Origin: DASYXT01 sp035934555
Lineage (GTDB): Bacteria > Verrucomicrobiota > Verrucomicrobiia > Limisphaerales > UBA8199
Direction of reading: 5' to 3'
Assembly (NCBI GenBank): GCA_035934555.1
Contig: DASYXT010000053.1
Span: forward strand, 22,555-86,554
Length of the DNA: 64,000 bases
The notes beneath the pieces are model-generated. The model did not search any database. It saw only the letters and a list, made by a program, of their open reading frames with translations, and was not told the origin of the DNA. Positions 53,001 to 61,567 of the stretch are shown here, in pieces (positions within the stretch are counted from its first letter, which is position 1; every line of letters starts with the position of its first letter). The translations under genes and the position numbers were made by a program.

Positions 53001-53912
53001 CTGAGCAATTTGCAGCTCAGTGACTCCGGTGCTTATAACCTGGTCGCGACGAATATCTACGGGACGACGTCTAGCACGACGAATAGCTTCACCGTCAATC
53101 CCGCACCAGCGCCTGTGAACGGCATTCTTATCGCTACAGCAGGTCAAACCAGCTTTGGCGCCGGGTTTACGCCCACGTGGACTGTGTCCGAAGGCAGTTT
53201 GATCGCTGGACAAACGCCCAGCGGCATCGGCGCCGGAAGCTTTGGCAATGAAGGCGCGGGCGGCGTGCGGGTGCTGACCGACGGCGCGTTCGGAATTGTG
53301 GGAGCGGGCAATGCTACGCTGGCAACTGGCGGCAGCGGGGCTGGCAGTTCACTGACTTATACGCTGGCCGGCGGCTACAACCTTACGAGCATCGTGACGT
53401 ACGGCGGCTGGGGTGATGGAGGTCGCGATCAACAACATTATACTGTTTATTACTCGACAGTATCCAACCCGACGAACTTCATTGCTTTGACTCCGATCAG
53501 CTATGACCCGACGCCCCCAGCGCCGGGAACCGTGCCGACGGCCGATCGCGTCACGATTACCTCGGCGAGCGCCGCGCCGCTCGCCACAAGCGTGGGAATG
53601 GTTAAATTTGATTTTACCAACCCCAGTGGAGAAAACGGGTGGTCGGGTTATGCGGAGATCCAGTTGTTCGGAACGCCCGCTGCCCCGACCATTGGGTCAG
53701 TGAGTGAATCGGGTGGCAAATTGATTCTGACCGGTACCGGTGGAGTGGCAGGCAGCGGTTATACCTGGCTGACCTCGACAAATGTGACAGCGGCGTTGGC
53801 TTTGTGGACCACGAACAGCATAGGAGTATTCGATGGTACGGGCGGATTCTCGAACGCCATCCCGATCGTTCCATCTGAATCTAAGCGCTTTTTCCGGCTC
53901 CGAATTCCTTAG
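50088..53912 (+). CDS. Secreted multi-domain protein with Ig-like domains and three copies of a discoidin-like domain
   Basis: 1274 residues from the ATG at 50088 (an earlier ATG at 50037 adds 17 residues). Signal peptide ends near SLMAAP. An N-terminal beta-sandwich domain (TVPDFSFENTPL to FDNVRLDATP, about 43-225) resembles DUF642/carbohydrate-binding folds. Ig-like domains with YQW cores follow, alternating with a roughly 190-residue domain repeated three times (about 51351-51942, 52244-52813, 53118-53675) with the pattern NxVIxxxxNQ, SLIAG, 'GGWSDGGRDEQHYTIYYST' and ENGWSGYxEIQLFG. The C-terminal module ends SKRFFRLRIP. Extracellular binding to polysaccharide is the likeliest role. The same domain is in the GH78 gene downstream. 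Confidence 0.8.
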   Translation: MKANTLQQTRAGSLIAALATGEPGRRRRQLALAVACLGLSGSLMAAPVTVPDFSFENTPLSPGGATAAPYVGTNWSASGNGGVYIQNITNTLFTPTGLGLLPAPADGTNYLVANMNGHTAYAWQNVGLLQSNTVYTLTIAVGQSLLGSIGTGEIGLVNGTSPFGTILAKTAIDNSTLTPGTFADSTVTFTNGYQASGNLTILMEGDSTGTQLCFDNVRLDATPTPQAATALLPSLSTPSGTVYDGTLVTLSENPAGALPFQYQWRTDNGSGGATFTDISGATNPNVVVDTSSFTPNTPVEFVVVVGNSFGTSTSAPVSITAITGAPVVVVDTLPTSGSADVQGSEVTFTAAFDGSRPISYQWQVDNGGGPVPIAGATNTTLTLTNLQFTDSASYSLLASNALGMTISTPSVFTVNPVPTDVNGVIASPANQFGLGGNTEFTPTWVVAPNSLIAGAAPSLAIGNFQLEGSGGIVPLTDGQFGKLPPEGNASPALATCGIVANGAGSTLAYALPASATGWDLTNIVVYGGWSDSGRDQQRYQVYYSTTAAPTNYDNLLADVNFDPTLGTSAMQSASRVTLTGTNGSAMAKNVAGVEFFFNTLASGPENGYEGYAEFQVFGVQSAPAPVALQPIEPGSGSDVVGSEVTLTASFTSITPMTLQWSKDGVPIAGATSTVLTLSNLQFSDTSVSPGYVLTASNASGTVATSPCAFIVNPSPGPDGSGVIESTANQTGNGATFAPTWRLLPGSLIAGALPSSAANGGGSFGNEGCGGVRVLTDDQLGSVGGSLNATLASCGTGAGGTVTYTLSGPEGGYDLTNIVVYGGWSDGGRDEQHYTIYYSTVADPATFIALTAFAYDPTPPAPSNVPTTARVTLTSATGGPLATNVAAVRFDFTNPSGENGWSGYSEIQLFGSASAPLALGPVVTTDTIPAVGSDVVGSQVTFAAGFGGTAPITYQWQKNGVNVPGATMATLTLSNLQLSDSGAYNLVATNIYGTTSSTTNSFTVNPAPAPVNGILIATAGQTSFGAGFTPTWTVSEGSLIAGQTPSGIGAGSFGNEGAGGVRVLTDGAFGIVGAGNATLATGGSGAGSSLTYTLAGGYNLTSIVTYGGWGDGGRDQQHYTVYYSTVSNPTNFIALTPISYDPTPPAPGTVPTADRVTITSASAAPLATSVGMVKFDFTNPSGENGWSGYAEIQLFGTPAAPTIGSVSESGGKLILTGTGGVAGSGYTWLTSTNVTAALALWTTNSIGVFDGTGGFSNAIPIVPSESKRFFRLRIP

Positions 53913-54032
53913 CTGGATTGCACAGGGTCTGGCGGAGGCGAAAGCCCCATGGATGCTTTCCCGGCGCCTGGCTCCGGCCGGGCTAACGATTTCGGTTGAG
54001 CAGAAGCTGGACGGTGCAGCGGTTCATTTAAG

Positions 54033-54875
54033 ATGAAGGCCATGAATAAAGTGCAGCCGCCGGGAATTGATCGGCCAAATGCAGCTTTTACTCTGATCGA
54101 GTTGCTGGTGGTCATCGCCATCATTGCGATTCTGGCGGCGATGCTGCTGCCCGCCCTGTCACGAGCGAAGAAGAAGGCCGAAGGCATTAGTTGCATCAAT
54201 AATTTGAAGCAACTCATGATCGCGTCCTTTTCGTACGCCGGGGATAACCGCGACGCGATTGTGCCCAACATGCTGTTCAGCTACGGCTCCTGGGTTGACA
54301 CGACCGCCTCCGCCGGTGTGAGTGATATCCCCGACGCCACGAATGTGGTTTTGATCCAATTGTGCTCATTGTTTCCCTATAACAAAGGTTTAGGCATCTA
54401 CCGTTGTCCCGGCGATAAAGTGCTGGTGAGCGGCCGGAGCCTGATGCGGGTGCGCAGTTATTCGTTAAACGGAATGATGGGAGACAACGGTGGAACGGCG
54501 GCGGACGTTCACGCCGGAATCACCGAAAACCGAAAGTTTACCGATGTTCTCAACCCCGGGCCGTCTTTGGCTTCCTTTTTCTTCGACGAACAGGGTGATC
54601 CTTCACCTGCGCTGACCAGCATAGACGACGGCTACTTTGCAGTCGATTACACCGGTAAGGGGCCTGGTTGGCGCAATATTCCCTCGAGTCGGCACGGCAA
54701 CGCGGGGCAACTGTCGTTTGCCGACGGCCACGCCGCGAAGATGAAATGGCTCCAGGCGACCACACAGAGCTTGAGGGGCAATTCGCGCGGCGGTGGCGCC
54801 GCCGCCAACACGGTCTATCATGACCAGGATTTGGGTCAGATTTGGAAATCGACGTATCCGCCGGGGGGATGGTGA
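54033..54875 (+). CDS. Pseudopilin-like protein with AFTLIEL N-terminus and H-x9-DG-type tail
   Basis: 280 residues. AFTLIELLVVIAIIAILAAM at residues 18-37 is the prepilin site and helix, and SSRHGNAGQLSFADGHAAKM carries the H-x9-DG-type ending. It belongs to the same expanded pseudopilin-like family as the gene at 7254. It sits between the Ig-domain gene and the rhamnosidase gene, all on the same strand, and may serve export or surface attachment of those proteins, though this is a conjecture. Confidence 0.88.
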   Translation: MKAMNKVQPPGIDRPNAAFTLIELLVVIAIIAILAAMLLPALSRAKKKAEGISCINNLKQLMIASFSYAGDNRDAIVPNMLFSYGSWVDTTASAGVSDIPDATNVVLIQLCSLFPYNKGLGIYRCPGDKVLVSGRSLMRVRSYSLNGMMGDNGGTAADVHAGITENRKFTDVLNPGPSLASFFFDEQGDPSPALTSIDDGYFAVDYTGKGPGWRNIPSSRHGNAGQLSFADGHAAKMKWLQATTQSLRGNSRGGGAAANTVYHDQDLGQIWKSTYPPGGW

Positions 54876-54899
54876 AAGCAAGCTGGAGGTGGTGCGCGG

Positions 54900-57800
54900 T
54901 TGCGTTTGCCCTCCTGCTTCAGAAAACCAGCTTTGAAAACTGCCATAATAAAACAACTCGTCTCGTTTATTGCCTTCAGTGGGCTTTTGGTTTGCCCGGC
55001 GCTCGCCCAGGGGCTACAGCCGGTTTACTTGCGCTGCCAACAACGGGTTAACCCGTTGGGAATCGGAGACCCAGCGCCCCGGCTTTCCTGGCAACTCCAA
55101 AGCACTGGGCAAGGCGCGGCTTATCGAGGGGAAATCCAAACGGCATACCAAATCCAGGTGGGCTCGACGCCGGCCGCGGCTGATTTGTGGGACAGCGGAA
55201 AAGTTGTCAGCTCGCAGACAGTCGATATTGTCTATGCGGGCGTCCCTTTGGCGAGCGGTGAGCAATGCTTCTGGCAGGTTCGGGTGTATGATGGCGGTGG
55301 AAATGTCTCAGCCTGGAGCACACCGGCGCAGTGGTCGATGGGATTGCTCGCCTCGACCAATTGGTCTGCGCAATGGATCGGCTATGACGGCGCCTACAAT
55401 CTGTCGCCGGCGCAGGTGGCTAGTAACGCGTTGTTCAACACCTCGGGCCTGAGCTGGATTAGCCTAGCGGGCCAGACGGCCCAAGGCGGGCTGCATCAAT
55501 GTTCGTTGCGAAAGAAGTTCGTGCTGCCGGCCGGAGCGGCCATTACCAACGCCATCATGGCGCTTTATGCCGACAACGCTTGCGGCGTTTTCGTTAATGG
55601 CACCCAAATGACAAACCTGGCAGTGCGGTGGGAAGCGACGGCCTGGGTTAATGTGACCGCGTGGTTAAATGCGGGAACCAACGTGGTGGCACTGGGGGCG
55701 ACGAACAGCGATGCTCAACAGCCGGCCAGTGTGATTGGGCGGCTGGTGGTCCAGTTCGCTTCCGGCAGCGTCTCAAACTTTCCGGTGGACACCTCCTGGA
55801 AAGCCGCGCAATGGCCATCGGGCAATTGGACCCAGTCCAACTATGACGATTCGGCTTGGGCGGCACCCGGTAGTGGCGGCACACCCTGGGGCACACCGGC
55901 CATCAACGATCTCGCGCGAGTGCCCGCGCCCTATTTGCGCAAGAACTTCACAGTCAACCAGGCGGTGAGGCGCGCAACGGTCTATGTGACTGCGCTGGGC
56001 GCTTATGAACTACATTTGAATGGGCAGAAAGTGGGCAATGACGTCTTAACGCCTGGCTGGACACAATTCACGAAACGCGTCTATTACCAGACCTACGATG
56101 TTACCGGGATGGTGCAAGCCGGCGCCAACACGCTCGGTGCGATTCTGGGCGATGGTTGGTACGCCAGCGACCTCGCCTATAAGGGTGCGCGACTGAACTA
56201 CGGCGGGACACCGCGTTTTCTGGCCCAGCTTGTCTTGCAGCTTGCGGATGGCAGCACGCAAACGATTGTCAGCGATGGTTCCTGGAAAGCCAGCTATGGT
56301 CCGATTCAATGGGGAGATTTATTGTTCGGTTCGGAATATGACGCTCGCCTGGAGCTGCCGGGCTGGGATACAACCAATTTCAATGATGGCGCCTGGTCGG
56401 CGGTGACAATGGGGCTGAGTGCCATTTCGGGTGGTTATTCGAATGTGACAGCCATCGTTCAGGGATTGGAGGTCAACAACCAACTCAATTTTGTGGCGAA
56501 TAACACCACCCTGGGCGGTGATCCGGCCTATGGTGTCGTGAAGACTTTGCAAATCACCTTCACCCTCGGTGGCACCAACCAGACGCTCTCGTTTGCCGAG
56601 AACGCCACCGTCCAAATTGGCGGCGGCGGGCAAACTTTAACAGTGGTCCAGGCGCTCTACGGCAATGCGACGGCTTTTCCTGGCCTGGGCGGAATGCAAG
56701 TACAGGCGGCCGTTACAGAGCCGGCGCGTTGCCTGGAAACGCTCGCCGCGACCAACCTCACCGTGCCGAGCCCGGGATGTTATACCTTTGACCTGGGCCA
56801 GAACATGGTCGGCTGGGTGCAACTGCATATCAGCGGAAATATCGGGGAGCGCATCACGGTGCGGCATGGCGAGATGCTCAATCCCGATGGCACCGTTTAT
56901 ACGGCAAATCTCCGGGGAGCAAACGCAACGGATTTTTACATTTTTGGCACGAATGGCAGCGTCGTTTACCAACCACGTTTCACATTCCATGGCTTCCGCT
57001 ACGTCGAACTGCGTGGGCTCTCCGTGCCGCCAACGCTCAGTTCCGTAACCGGCATTGTGGTGCACTCGGATATGCCGCGCACGGGCGATTTCGCCTGTTC
57101 GAGCGTGCCGGTGAATCAGCTCTTCCGGAACATCATCTGGGGCCAGAAAGGCAATTATCTCGAAGTGCCGACTGACTGTCCACAGCGCGATGAGCGCATG
57201 GGCTGGACGGGCGACACCGAGTTCTTTGTGCCGACCGCGGCGTGCAACTTCGATGTGCAATCGTTTTTCCGCCGGCACTTGGTCACGTTGTGCGAGGACT
57301 CGCAGGAAGCCAACGGCGCTTTCGCCAACGTCGCGCCCGATTTTGGCGCGGGCAGTGCCGCAGCCGCCTGGGGCGATGCAGCCTGGATATGCCCCTATGT
57401 TATGTATCAAACGTACGGCGACACGAACGTCATCGCGGACCATTACCCCTCCTTCCAACGATACGGGCAATTCCTGGCCAGTAACGCGGTCAATTACGTG
57501 GTGCCGAGCCTTTCAGGGGATTTTGGCGACTGGGTGAACCTGGGCGGCGGTGCCAGCTCAGAGGTTATTGATACGGCATTTTATGCCTACTACGCCCAGG
57601 CGATGTCCGAAATGGCGCTGGTGATTGGCCACACCGCCGATGCGGCCAGTTACGCGACCCTGCATAGCAACATCGTGAGTGCGTTTGGCGGTTTCTTTAA
57701 TGCCGACGGCACGTTCAAAGATGGCAGCAGCCAGACGGGGTACGCCTTGGCCTTTACGTTGAACCTTGTGCCACCTGGGTTGCGGGCCCAGGCTGCGCAG

Positions 57801-59225
57801 CAATTCGCCAATTCCATCGCGCAATTTGGTAATCATTTGGCCACGGGCTTCATCGGGACCCCTCGCTTGCTGCCCGCCCTGCATATGGCCGGGCGAGACG
57901 ATCTGGCTTACCAGCTTCTGCTACAGAAGACGTATCCTTCCTGGCTTTATCAGGTGGGCCTGGGGGCGACGACCATGTGGGAGCGCTGGGATGGGTGGAC
58001 GCCCAGCGGCGGGTTTCAGACCATCGGCATGAATTCCTTCAACCACTACGCCTTCGGTGCCGTGGGCCAATACCTTTACAGTGTCATCGGCGGGATCAAC
58101 CCGGCAACTCCCGGTTATCAAAGCATCCTGGTCCATCCTGTGACCGGCACCGGCCTGTCGTGGGCGAACACGAGCTTTAATTCGATTCACGGCCTCATTA
58201 CGAGCGACTGGACCAATAATGGAGGGACCCTCAGCCTTGGGGTGCTGATCCCGCCGAATACGAGCGCTCAGGTCTATGTGCCGACGACAAATGCGAATGC
58301 GATTACCGAAAGCGGCTTGCCGGCGACCAATTCGCCTGGGGTCACTTACCTGGGCCTTTCGAATGGCTGTGCGATGTTTGCCGTCGGTTCTGGCCAGTAT
58401 CTGTGGACTTCGCCTGTGCCGCCGTCCCCGCCGGTGTTGGGCGTGATTGAAACTGATTCGGTCTATGCCGGAGGTCATTATACCAACATCACTATCCCGT
58501 TTCCGCCACTGCCGAGTGGCAACCTGCTTACCAACCGCACAACAACCGTTGTGGCCAACACGCTGACCGTGGCGAACGAAAATCATCTTCCATCCTCCGC
58601 ACTCTACGATGGCAATATTGGGGCACCGGGCACAACCAACGCCAGTTATGAGATCAGTGGTGGTGCAATCACCTTTTACCTGGGACAAGGCGCCAACGGG
58701 ACTGGTTATGCTATTACAAACCTGATGACCTACACCGCCTGGCAGGACGATGGGCGAGTCGATGCCAACTACGCGCTAAGCTATTCGCTCGATGGCACAA
58801 ACTTCCTGCCTATCACGACCGTGGGCTATAATCCGTCGCCGTTCCCAACGCAAGACGGTACCGCCGGCACTCTCACCTCTGTTGCGGTGGGCAATTTGAC
58901 AGGGGCACGCTATCTGAAATGGGATTTCACCAGCTCTCAGCAAAACGGGGGTGTGGGTTATACGGAGGTGGCCGCCTTTGGGCGACCAAGCCCTTCGGGA
59001 GCACCGGTAATCGTCAGCGTGGCTCCCTGGACGGGCTCTCCGATTTTTTCGATGAGCGTTGATGGTCTGTCGATTGGGCAGAGCTACACACTGCAGAGCA
59101 CCACGAATCTGGCATCGCACGTTTGGGCCGCCGAGACCAGCTTCGTCGCGACCCAGCCTACCGCCACCCTGCAGGACTCGACGCTTACTGAGTCGGAGAA
59201 ATTTTACCGCATAAAGAGTAATTAG
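54900..59225 (+). CDS. Exported GH78 alpha-L-rhamnosidase with extra C-terminal discoidin-like domain
   Basis: 1441 residues from a TTG (54900); no early ATG exists. Signal peptide to about residue 36 (IAFSGLLVCPALAQ). An Ig-like domain comes first, then two jelly-roll domains (about 197-293 and 340-510; the latter is the Bac_rhamnosid_N type with APYLRKNFTVNQ). The catalytic (alpha/alpha)6 barrel has DCPQRDERMGWTGD (759-772), where Glu765 is the candidate general acid, and 'GYALAFTLNLVPPG' and EPxxYHFG-like RWDGWTPSGG later. After the usual C-terminal domain comes an added domain (about 1178-1361) like those repeated in the 50088 protein, then a short YTLQSTTNL to FYRIKSN module. The enzyme removes terminal alpha-L-rhamnose from glycans or glycosides. 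Confidence 0.93.
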   Translation: MRLPSCFRKPALKTAIIKQLVSFIAFSGLLVCPALAQGLQPVYLRCQQRVNPLGIGDPAPRLSWQLQSTGQGAAYRGEIQTAYQIQVGSTPAAADLWDSGKVVSSQTVDIVYAGVPLASGEQCFWQVRVYDGGGNVSAWSTPAQWSMGLLASTNWSAQWIGYDGAYNLSPAQVASNALFNTSGLSWISLAGQTAQGGLHQCSLRKKFVLPAGAAITNAIMALYADNACGVFVNGTQMTNLAVRWEATAWVNVTAWLNAGTNVVALGATNSDAQQPASVIGRLVVQFASGSVSNFPVDTSWKAAQWPSGNWTQSNYDDSAWAAPGSGGTPWGTPAINDLARVPAPYLRKNFTVNQAVRRATVYVTALGAYELHLNGQKVGNDVLTPGWTQFTKRVYYQTYDVTGMVQAGANTLGAILGDGWYASDLAYKGARLNYGGTPRFLAQLVLQLADGSTQTIVSDGSWKASYGPIQWGDLLFGSEYDARLELPGWDTTNFNDGAWSAVTMGLSAISGGYSNVTAIVQGLEVNNQLNFVANNTTLGGDPAYGVVKTLQITFTLGGTNQTLSFAENATVQIGGGGQTLTVVQALYGNATAFPGLGGMQVQAAVTEPARCLETLAATNLTVPSPGCYTFDLGQNMVGWVQLHISGNIGERITVRHGEMLNPDGTVYTANLRGANATDFYIFGTNGSVVYQPRFTFHGFRYVELRGLSVPPTLSSVTGIVVHSDMPRTGDFACSSVPVNQLFRNIIWGQKGNYLEVPTDCPQRDERMGWTGDTEFFVPTAACNFDVQSFFRRHLVTLCEDSQEANGAFANVAPDFGAGSAAAAWGDAAWICPYVMYQTYGDTNVIADHYPSFQRYGQFLASNAVNYVVPSLSGDFGDWVNLGGGASSEVIDTAFYAYYAQAMSEMALVIGHTADAASYATLHSNIVSAFGGFFNADGTFKDGSSQTGYALAFTLNLVPPGLRAQAAQQFANSIAQFGNHLATGFIGTPRLLPALHMAGRDDLAYQLLLQKTYPSWLYQVGLGATTMWERWDGWTPSGGFQTIGMNSFNHYAFGAVGQYLYSVIGGINPATPGYQSILVHPVTGTGLSWANTSFNSIHGLITSDWTNNGGTLSLGVLIPPNTSAQVYVPTTNANAITESGLPATNSPGVTYLGLSNGCAMFAVGSGQYLWTSPVPPSPPVLGVIETDSVYAGGHYTNITIPFPPLPSGNLLTNRTTTVVANTLTVANENHLPSSALYDGNIGAPGTTNASYEISGGAITFYLGQGANGTGYAITNLMTYTAWQDDGRVDANYALSYSLDGTNFLPITTVGYNPSPFPTQDGTAGTLTSVAVGNLTGARYLKWDFTSSQQNGGVGYTEVAAFGRPSPSGAPVIVSVAPWTGSPIFSMSVDGLSIGQSYTLQSTTNLASHVWAAETSFVATQPTATLQDSTLTESEKFYRIKSN

Positions 59226-59243
59226 CGATTCATCAAGAAGGTG

Positions 59244-59265
59244 GCAAACGCGTTGAGGCGTTTGC
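59244..59265. other. Hairpin between the GH78 and histidine kinase genes
   Basis: GCAAACGC (59244-59251) pairs perfectly with GCGTTTGC (59258-59265) around a 6-base loop, 19 bases after the GH78 stop. The following sequence CTTGG lacks a T-run, so it is probably not a full intrinsic terminator; it could stabilise the upstream transcript's 3' end or attenuate reading into the kinase gene. Confidence 0.45.
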
Positions 59266-59322
59266 GCTTGGCTCGGCCCACCGCGGCAGCTATGGTACAC
59301 CCGCACCGTCCGAGGCCCGCAT

Positions 59323-60858
59323 ATGGTTTGGCATCCGCCGTGGTCAGTTGAGTCGTCGGTGCCGCTTAGACTGCGGCTTCTGCGATGGGGGCTGCTCGCA
59401 TTTTTCCCGACTATTATTTGGTCCGGCTTACGACCGAACGCATCGGCTGCGGAGCCGAGTGCGGCCGGGGAAGGGCTCAAGGCCACGACAGCCGATGGGG
59501 ATTCGAATTTAACCAACCTGCTCGGTTCCTGGATCTGGACGGATAAGACACTGGACCGCCAAACTTGTCAGTTTTGGCGAGAATTTGAAATTCCTAAAGC
59601 AGCCCAGGTCACCCATGCGCGGCTGGTGATGACGGTGGATAACGAGTTCACGTTTTTTTTGGATGGTCGGGAACTGGGGCGCGGGGCCGAGTGGCGTGAA
59701 CTATTCGACTATGACATTACGCCACTGATGTCTGCCGGCCGGCACGTGCTGGCGGTGAAGGCTTACAACTCTTCCTCGTTCGCGGGAATGGTTTTCGGTC
59801 TGCGTATTCTGTTGGGTGGCGAGAAACTGATCGAGGTGAAGTCCGACCGAAGCTGGCGGATAGTGCCGGAGGAGGCGAAGGGCTGGGAAAAGAAGGCGAC
59901 GGCGTCGAAGACGTGGTCCGAAGCCACGGTTATCGCTCCGTTTGGAAGTGCTCCCTGGCAGGAGGTGCCGGTGCGGATCAATCTGATGCCGACCTTGCAA
60001 CCCATCAAGGTGCTGTTTTGGCAGACCGGCTGGTTCCAGCTCACGCTGTTGTCCGTATCAGGGGTGGTCATTCTGATTAGCCTGCGGCTGCTGGCCCAAC
60101 TCGCGTTGCATCGGAAGGAACAATGGCTGCTGCGCCAGGAGCGCGCCAGAATCGCCCGAGACATCCATGACGACATTGGCTCGCGGATTACGCAACTCGT
60201 TTTGCATGGCGAAGTGATGCAAAGCGAGCGACCCGCCGACGCCCAAACCCGGTTGCAACTGGACAGAATCTGCGAAGAAGCCCGGGGCGTGCTGTCCACC
60301 ATGGACGAAATCCTTTGGGCGGTAAATCCCAAGCGGGACACGTTCGAGGACTTCGCCTCGTTTGTGTGCGGCTACGCCGAGGAGTTTTTGAAACCAACCG
60401 GTATTCTATGTCTTTTCGATGCGGACCCAGCCGTGTCGGATGTCGTGCTTAACCTGCCGGTCAAGCGCGCCCTGTTAATGGTAATCAAAGAAGCGCTCAA
60501 TAATGCGGTGAAGCATTCGGCGGCGACTGAAGTCGTGCTGAAAATTAAATGGCAATCGCAAAAGCTGATGATGGTGATTTCGGACAACGGTAAAGGGTTT
60601 GACCAGAGCAGTGCCAGGCCGTGCCGGAATGGGCTGGCGAACATGGCGCAACGCGTGGGCGAATTGGGTGGCACGTGCGTCATTTGCAGCGCGCCGGGGA
60701 AAGGTTGCCGGATTGAGTTCAGCATTCCCTTGAAACAAACGGGCCGGTCGGCTTGGACCTGGCTTGCCAGATTCCTGAAGCAGTTTAGATTGCCGCGCAA
60801 CCAGGCGGCGAAGCTTCGGCCAGGCGAAACCGCAGAAGCGCATGACCCAACCCGTTAG
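59323..60858 (+). CDS. Sensor histidine kinase (HisKA_3 type) with jelly-roll-like sensor domain
   Basis: 511 residues. An N-terminal hydrophobic segment (about 17-36) suggests a signal/anchor; an extracellular domain (about 65-165, FWREFEIPKAAQVTHARLVM then FTFFLDGRELGRG) has the same strand pattern as the jelly-roll domains of GH78 enzymes. A transmembrane helix spans about 236-258. The kinase core has ARDIHDDIGS with His282, EALNNAVKHS (N box) and DNGKGFD (G box). This fits NarL-type two-component systems. It overlaps the following response regulator gene by 17 bases. Confidence 0.92.
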   Translation: MVWHPPWSVESSVPLRLRLLRWGLLAFFPTIIWSGLRPNASAAEPSAAGEGLKATTADGDSNLTNLLGSWIWTDKTLDRQTCQFWREFEIPKAAQVTHARLVMTVDNEFTFFLDGRELGRGAEWRELFDYDITPLMSAGRHVLAVKAYNSSSFAGMVFGLRILLGGEKLIEVKSDRSWRIVPEEAKGWEKKATASKTWSEATVIAPFGSAPWQEVPVRINLMPTLQPIKVLFWQTGWFQLTLLSVSGVVILISLRLLAQLALHRKEQWLLRQERARIARDIHDDIGSRITQLVLHGEVMQSERPADAQTRLQLDRICEEARGVLSTMDEILWAVNPKRDTFEDFASFVCGYAEEFLKPTGILCLFDADPAVSDVVLNLPVKRALLMVIKEALNNAVKHSAATEVVLKIKWQSQKLMMVISDNGKGFDQSSARPCRNGLANMAQRVGELGGTCVICSAPGKGCRIEFSIPLKQTGRSAWTWLARFLKQFRLPRNQAAKLRPGETAEAHDPTR

Positions 60859-61543
60859 TAAGGCGAAGAATGTGGCGGCGACGGAGCGTTCGGCATTATC
60901 GCCAAACAAGCCGCTCCGCATTGGCCTGGTGGAGGACCGGCCGGAAGCGCGGGAGAGTTGGGCCCGATTGATTAATTCGTTTCCGGATTTCGCGTGTATT
61001 TGTAGTTGCGTTAGCGGGGAAGAAGCGGTGCGAGTGATGCCGCAGGAACAGCCTGATGTGATCCTGATGGATATTTTCCTGCCGCGCATGTCGGGTATCG
61101 AATGCACCGCCCGCCTCAAAGCGCTGCTGCCACGGGTGCAGATCGTCATCCTAACGGCGATGGACGACAAAGAATTGGTGTTCCTCGCGCTGGAAGCCGG
61201 CGCCGACGGTTATTTATTGAAGCGGACGAAGCCATCTGATTTGCGCAAAGCTCTGCTGGAGGTGCTGGATGGAGGTGTGCCGATGAGCAGCCAGATTGCG
61301 CGGTTGGTGATTGAGTCGTTCCGGCGCAAGTCTGACACCAGGGATGAATCCGCGCGCCTTTCCTTGAGGGAGGAGCAAATTCTGCACCTCCTGTCCCAAG
61401 GCTACTCGAACAAAATGATAGCGGACAAGCTGCAGTTAAGCGTCGATACGGTCTGCACGCACCTAAAACACGTTTTCAATAAGCTGCACGTCAACTCGCG
61501 CACCGAGGCCGCCATTCGGTATATGGCGACCAAGGCGCCTTAG
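60842..61543 (+). CDS. NarL/LuxR-family response regulator
   Basis: 233 residues. A receiver domain with the acidic pair in GLVEDRPEA, phospho-acceptor Asp77 in DVILMDIFLP and Lys in GYLLKRTK, then a LuxR-type helix-turn-helix (about 168-224: LSLREEQILHLLSQGYSNKM, 'SVDTVCTHLKHVFNKL'). It overlaps the kinase gene, so the two are translated together. Phosphorylated dimers should control transcription; the GH78 gene upstream is a reasonable target, by inference only. Confidence 0.95.
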   Translation: MTQPVSKAKNVAATERSALSPNKPLRIGLVEDRPEARESWARLINSFPDFACICSCVSGEEAVRVMPQEQPDVILMDIFLPRMSGIECTARLKALLPRVQIVILTAMDDKELVFLALEAGADGYLLKRTKPSDLRKALLEVLDGGVPMSSQIARLVIESFRRKSDTRDESARLSLREEQILHLLSQGYSNKMIADKLQLSVDTVCTHLKHVFNKLHVNSRTEAAIRYMATKAP

Positions 61544-61567
61544 CATTAACTCAACACCCAATCCATT

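Noticed and set aside
54869..55051. ATG-started frame MVKASWRWCAVAFALLL overlapping the GH78 start
   Set aside because: Looks signal-like for 17 residues, but the frame ends shortly after while the GH78 frame has its own signal peptide and continues for 1441 codons.
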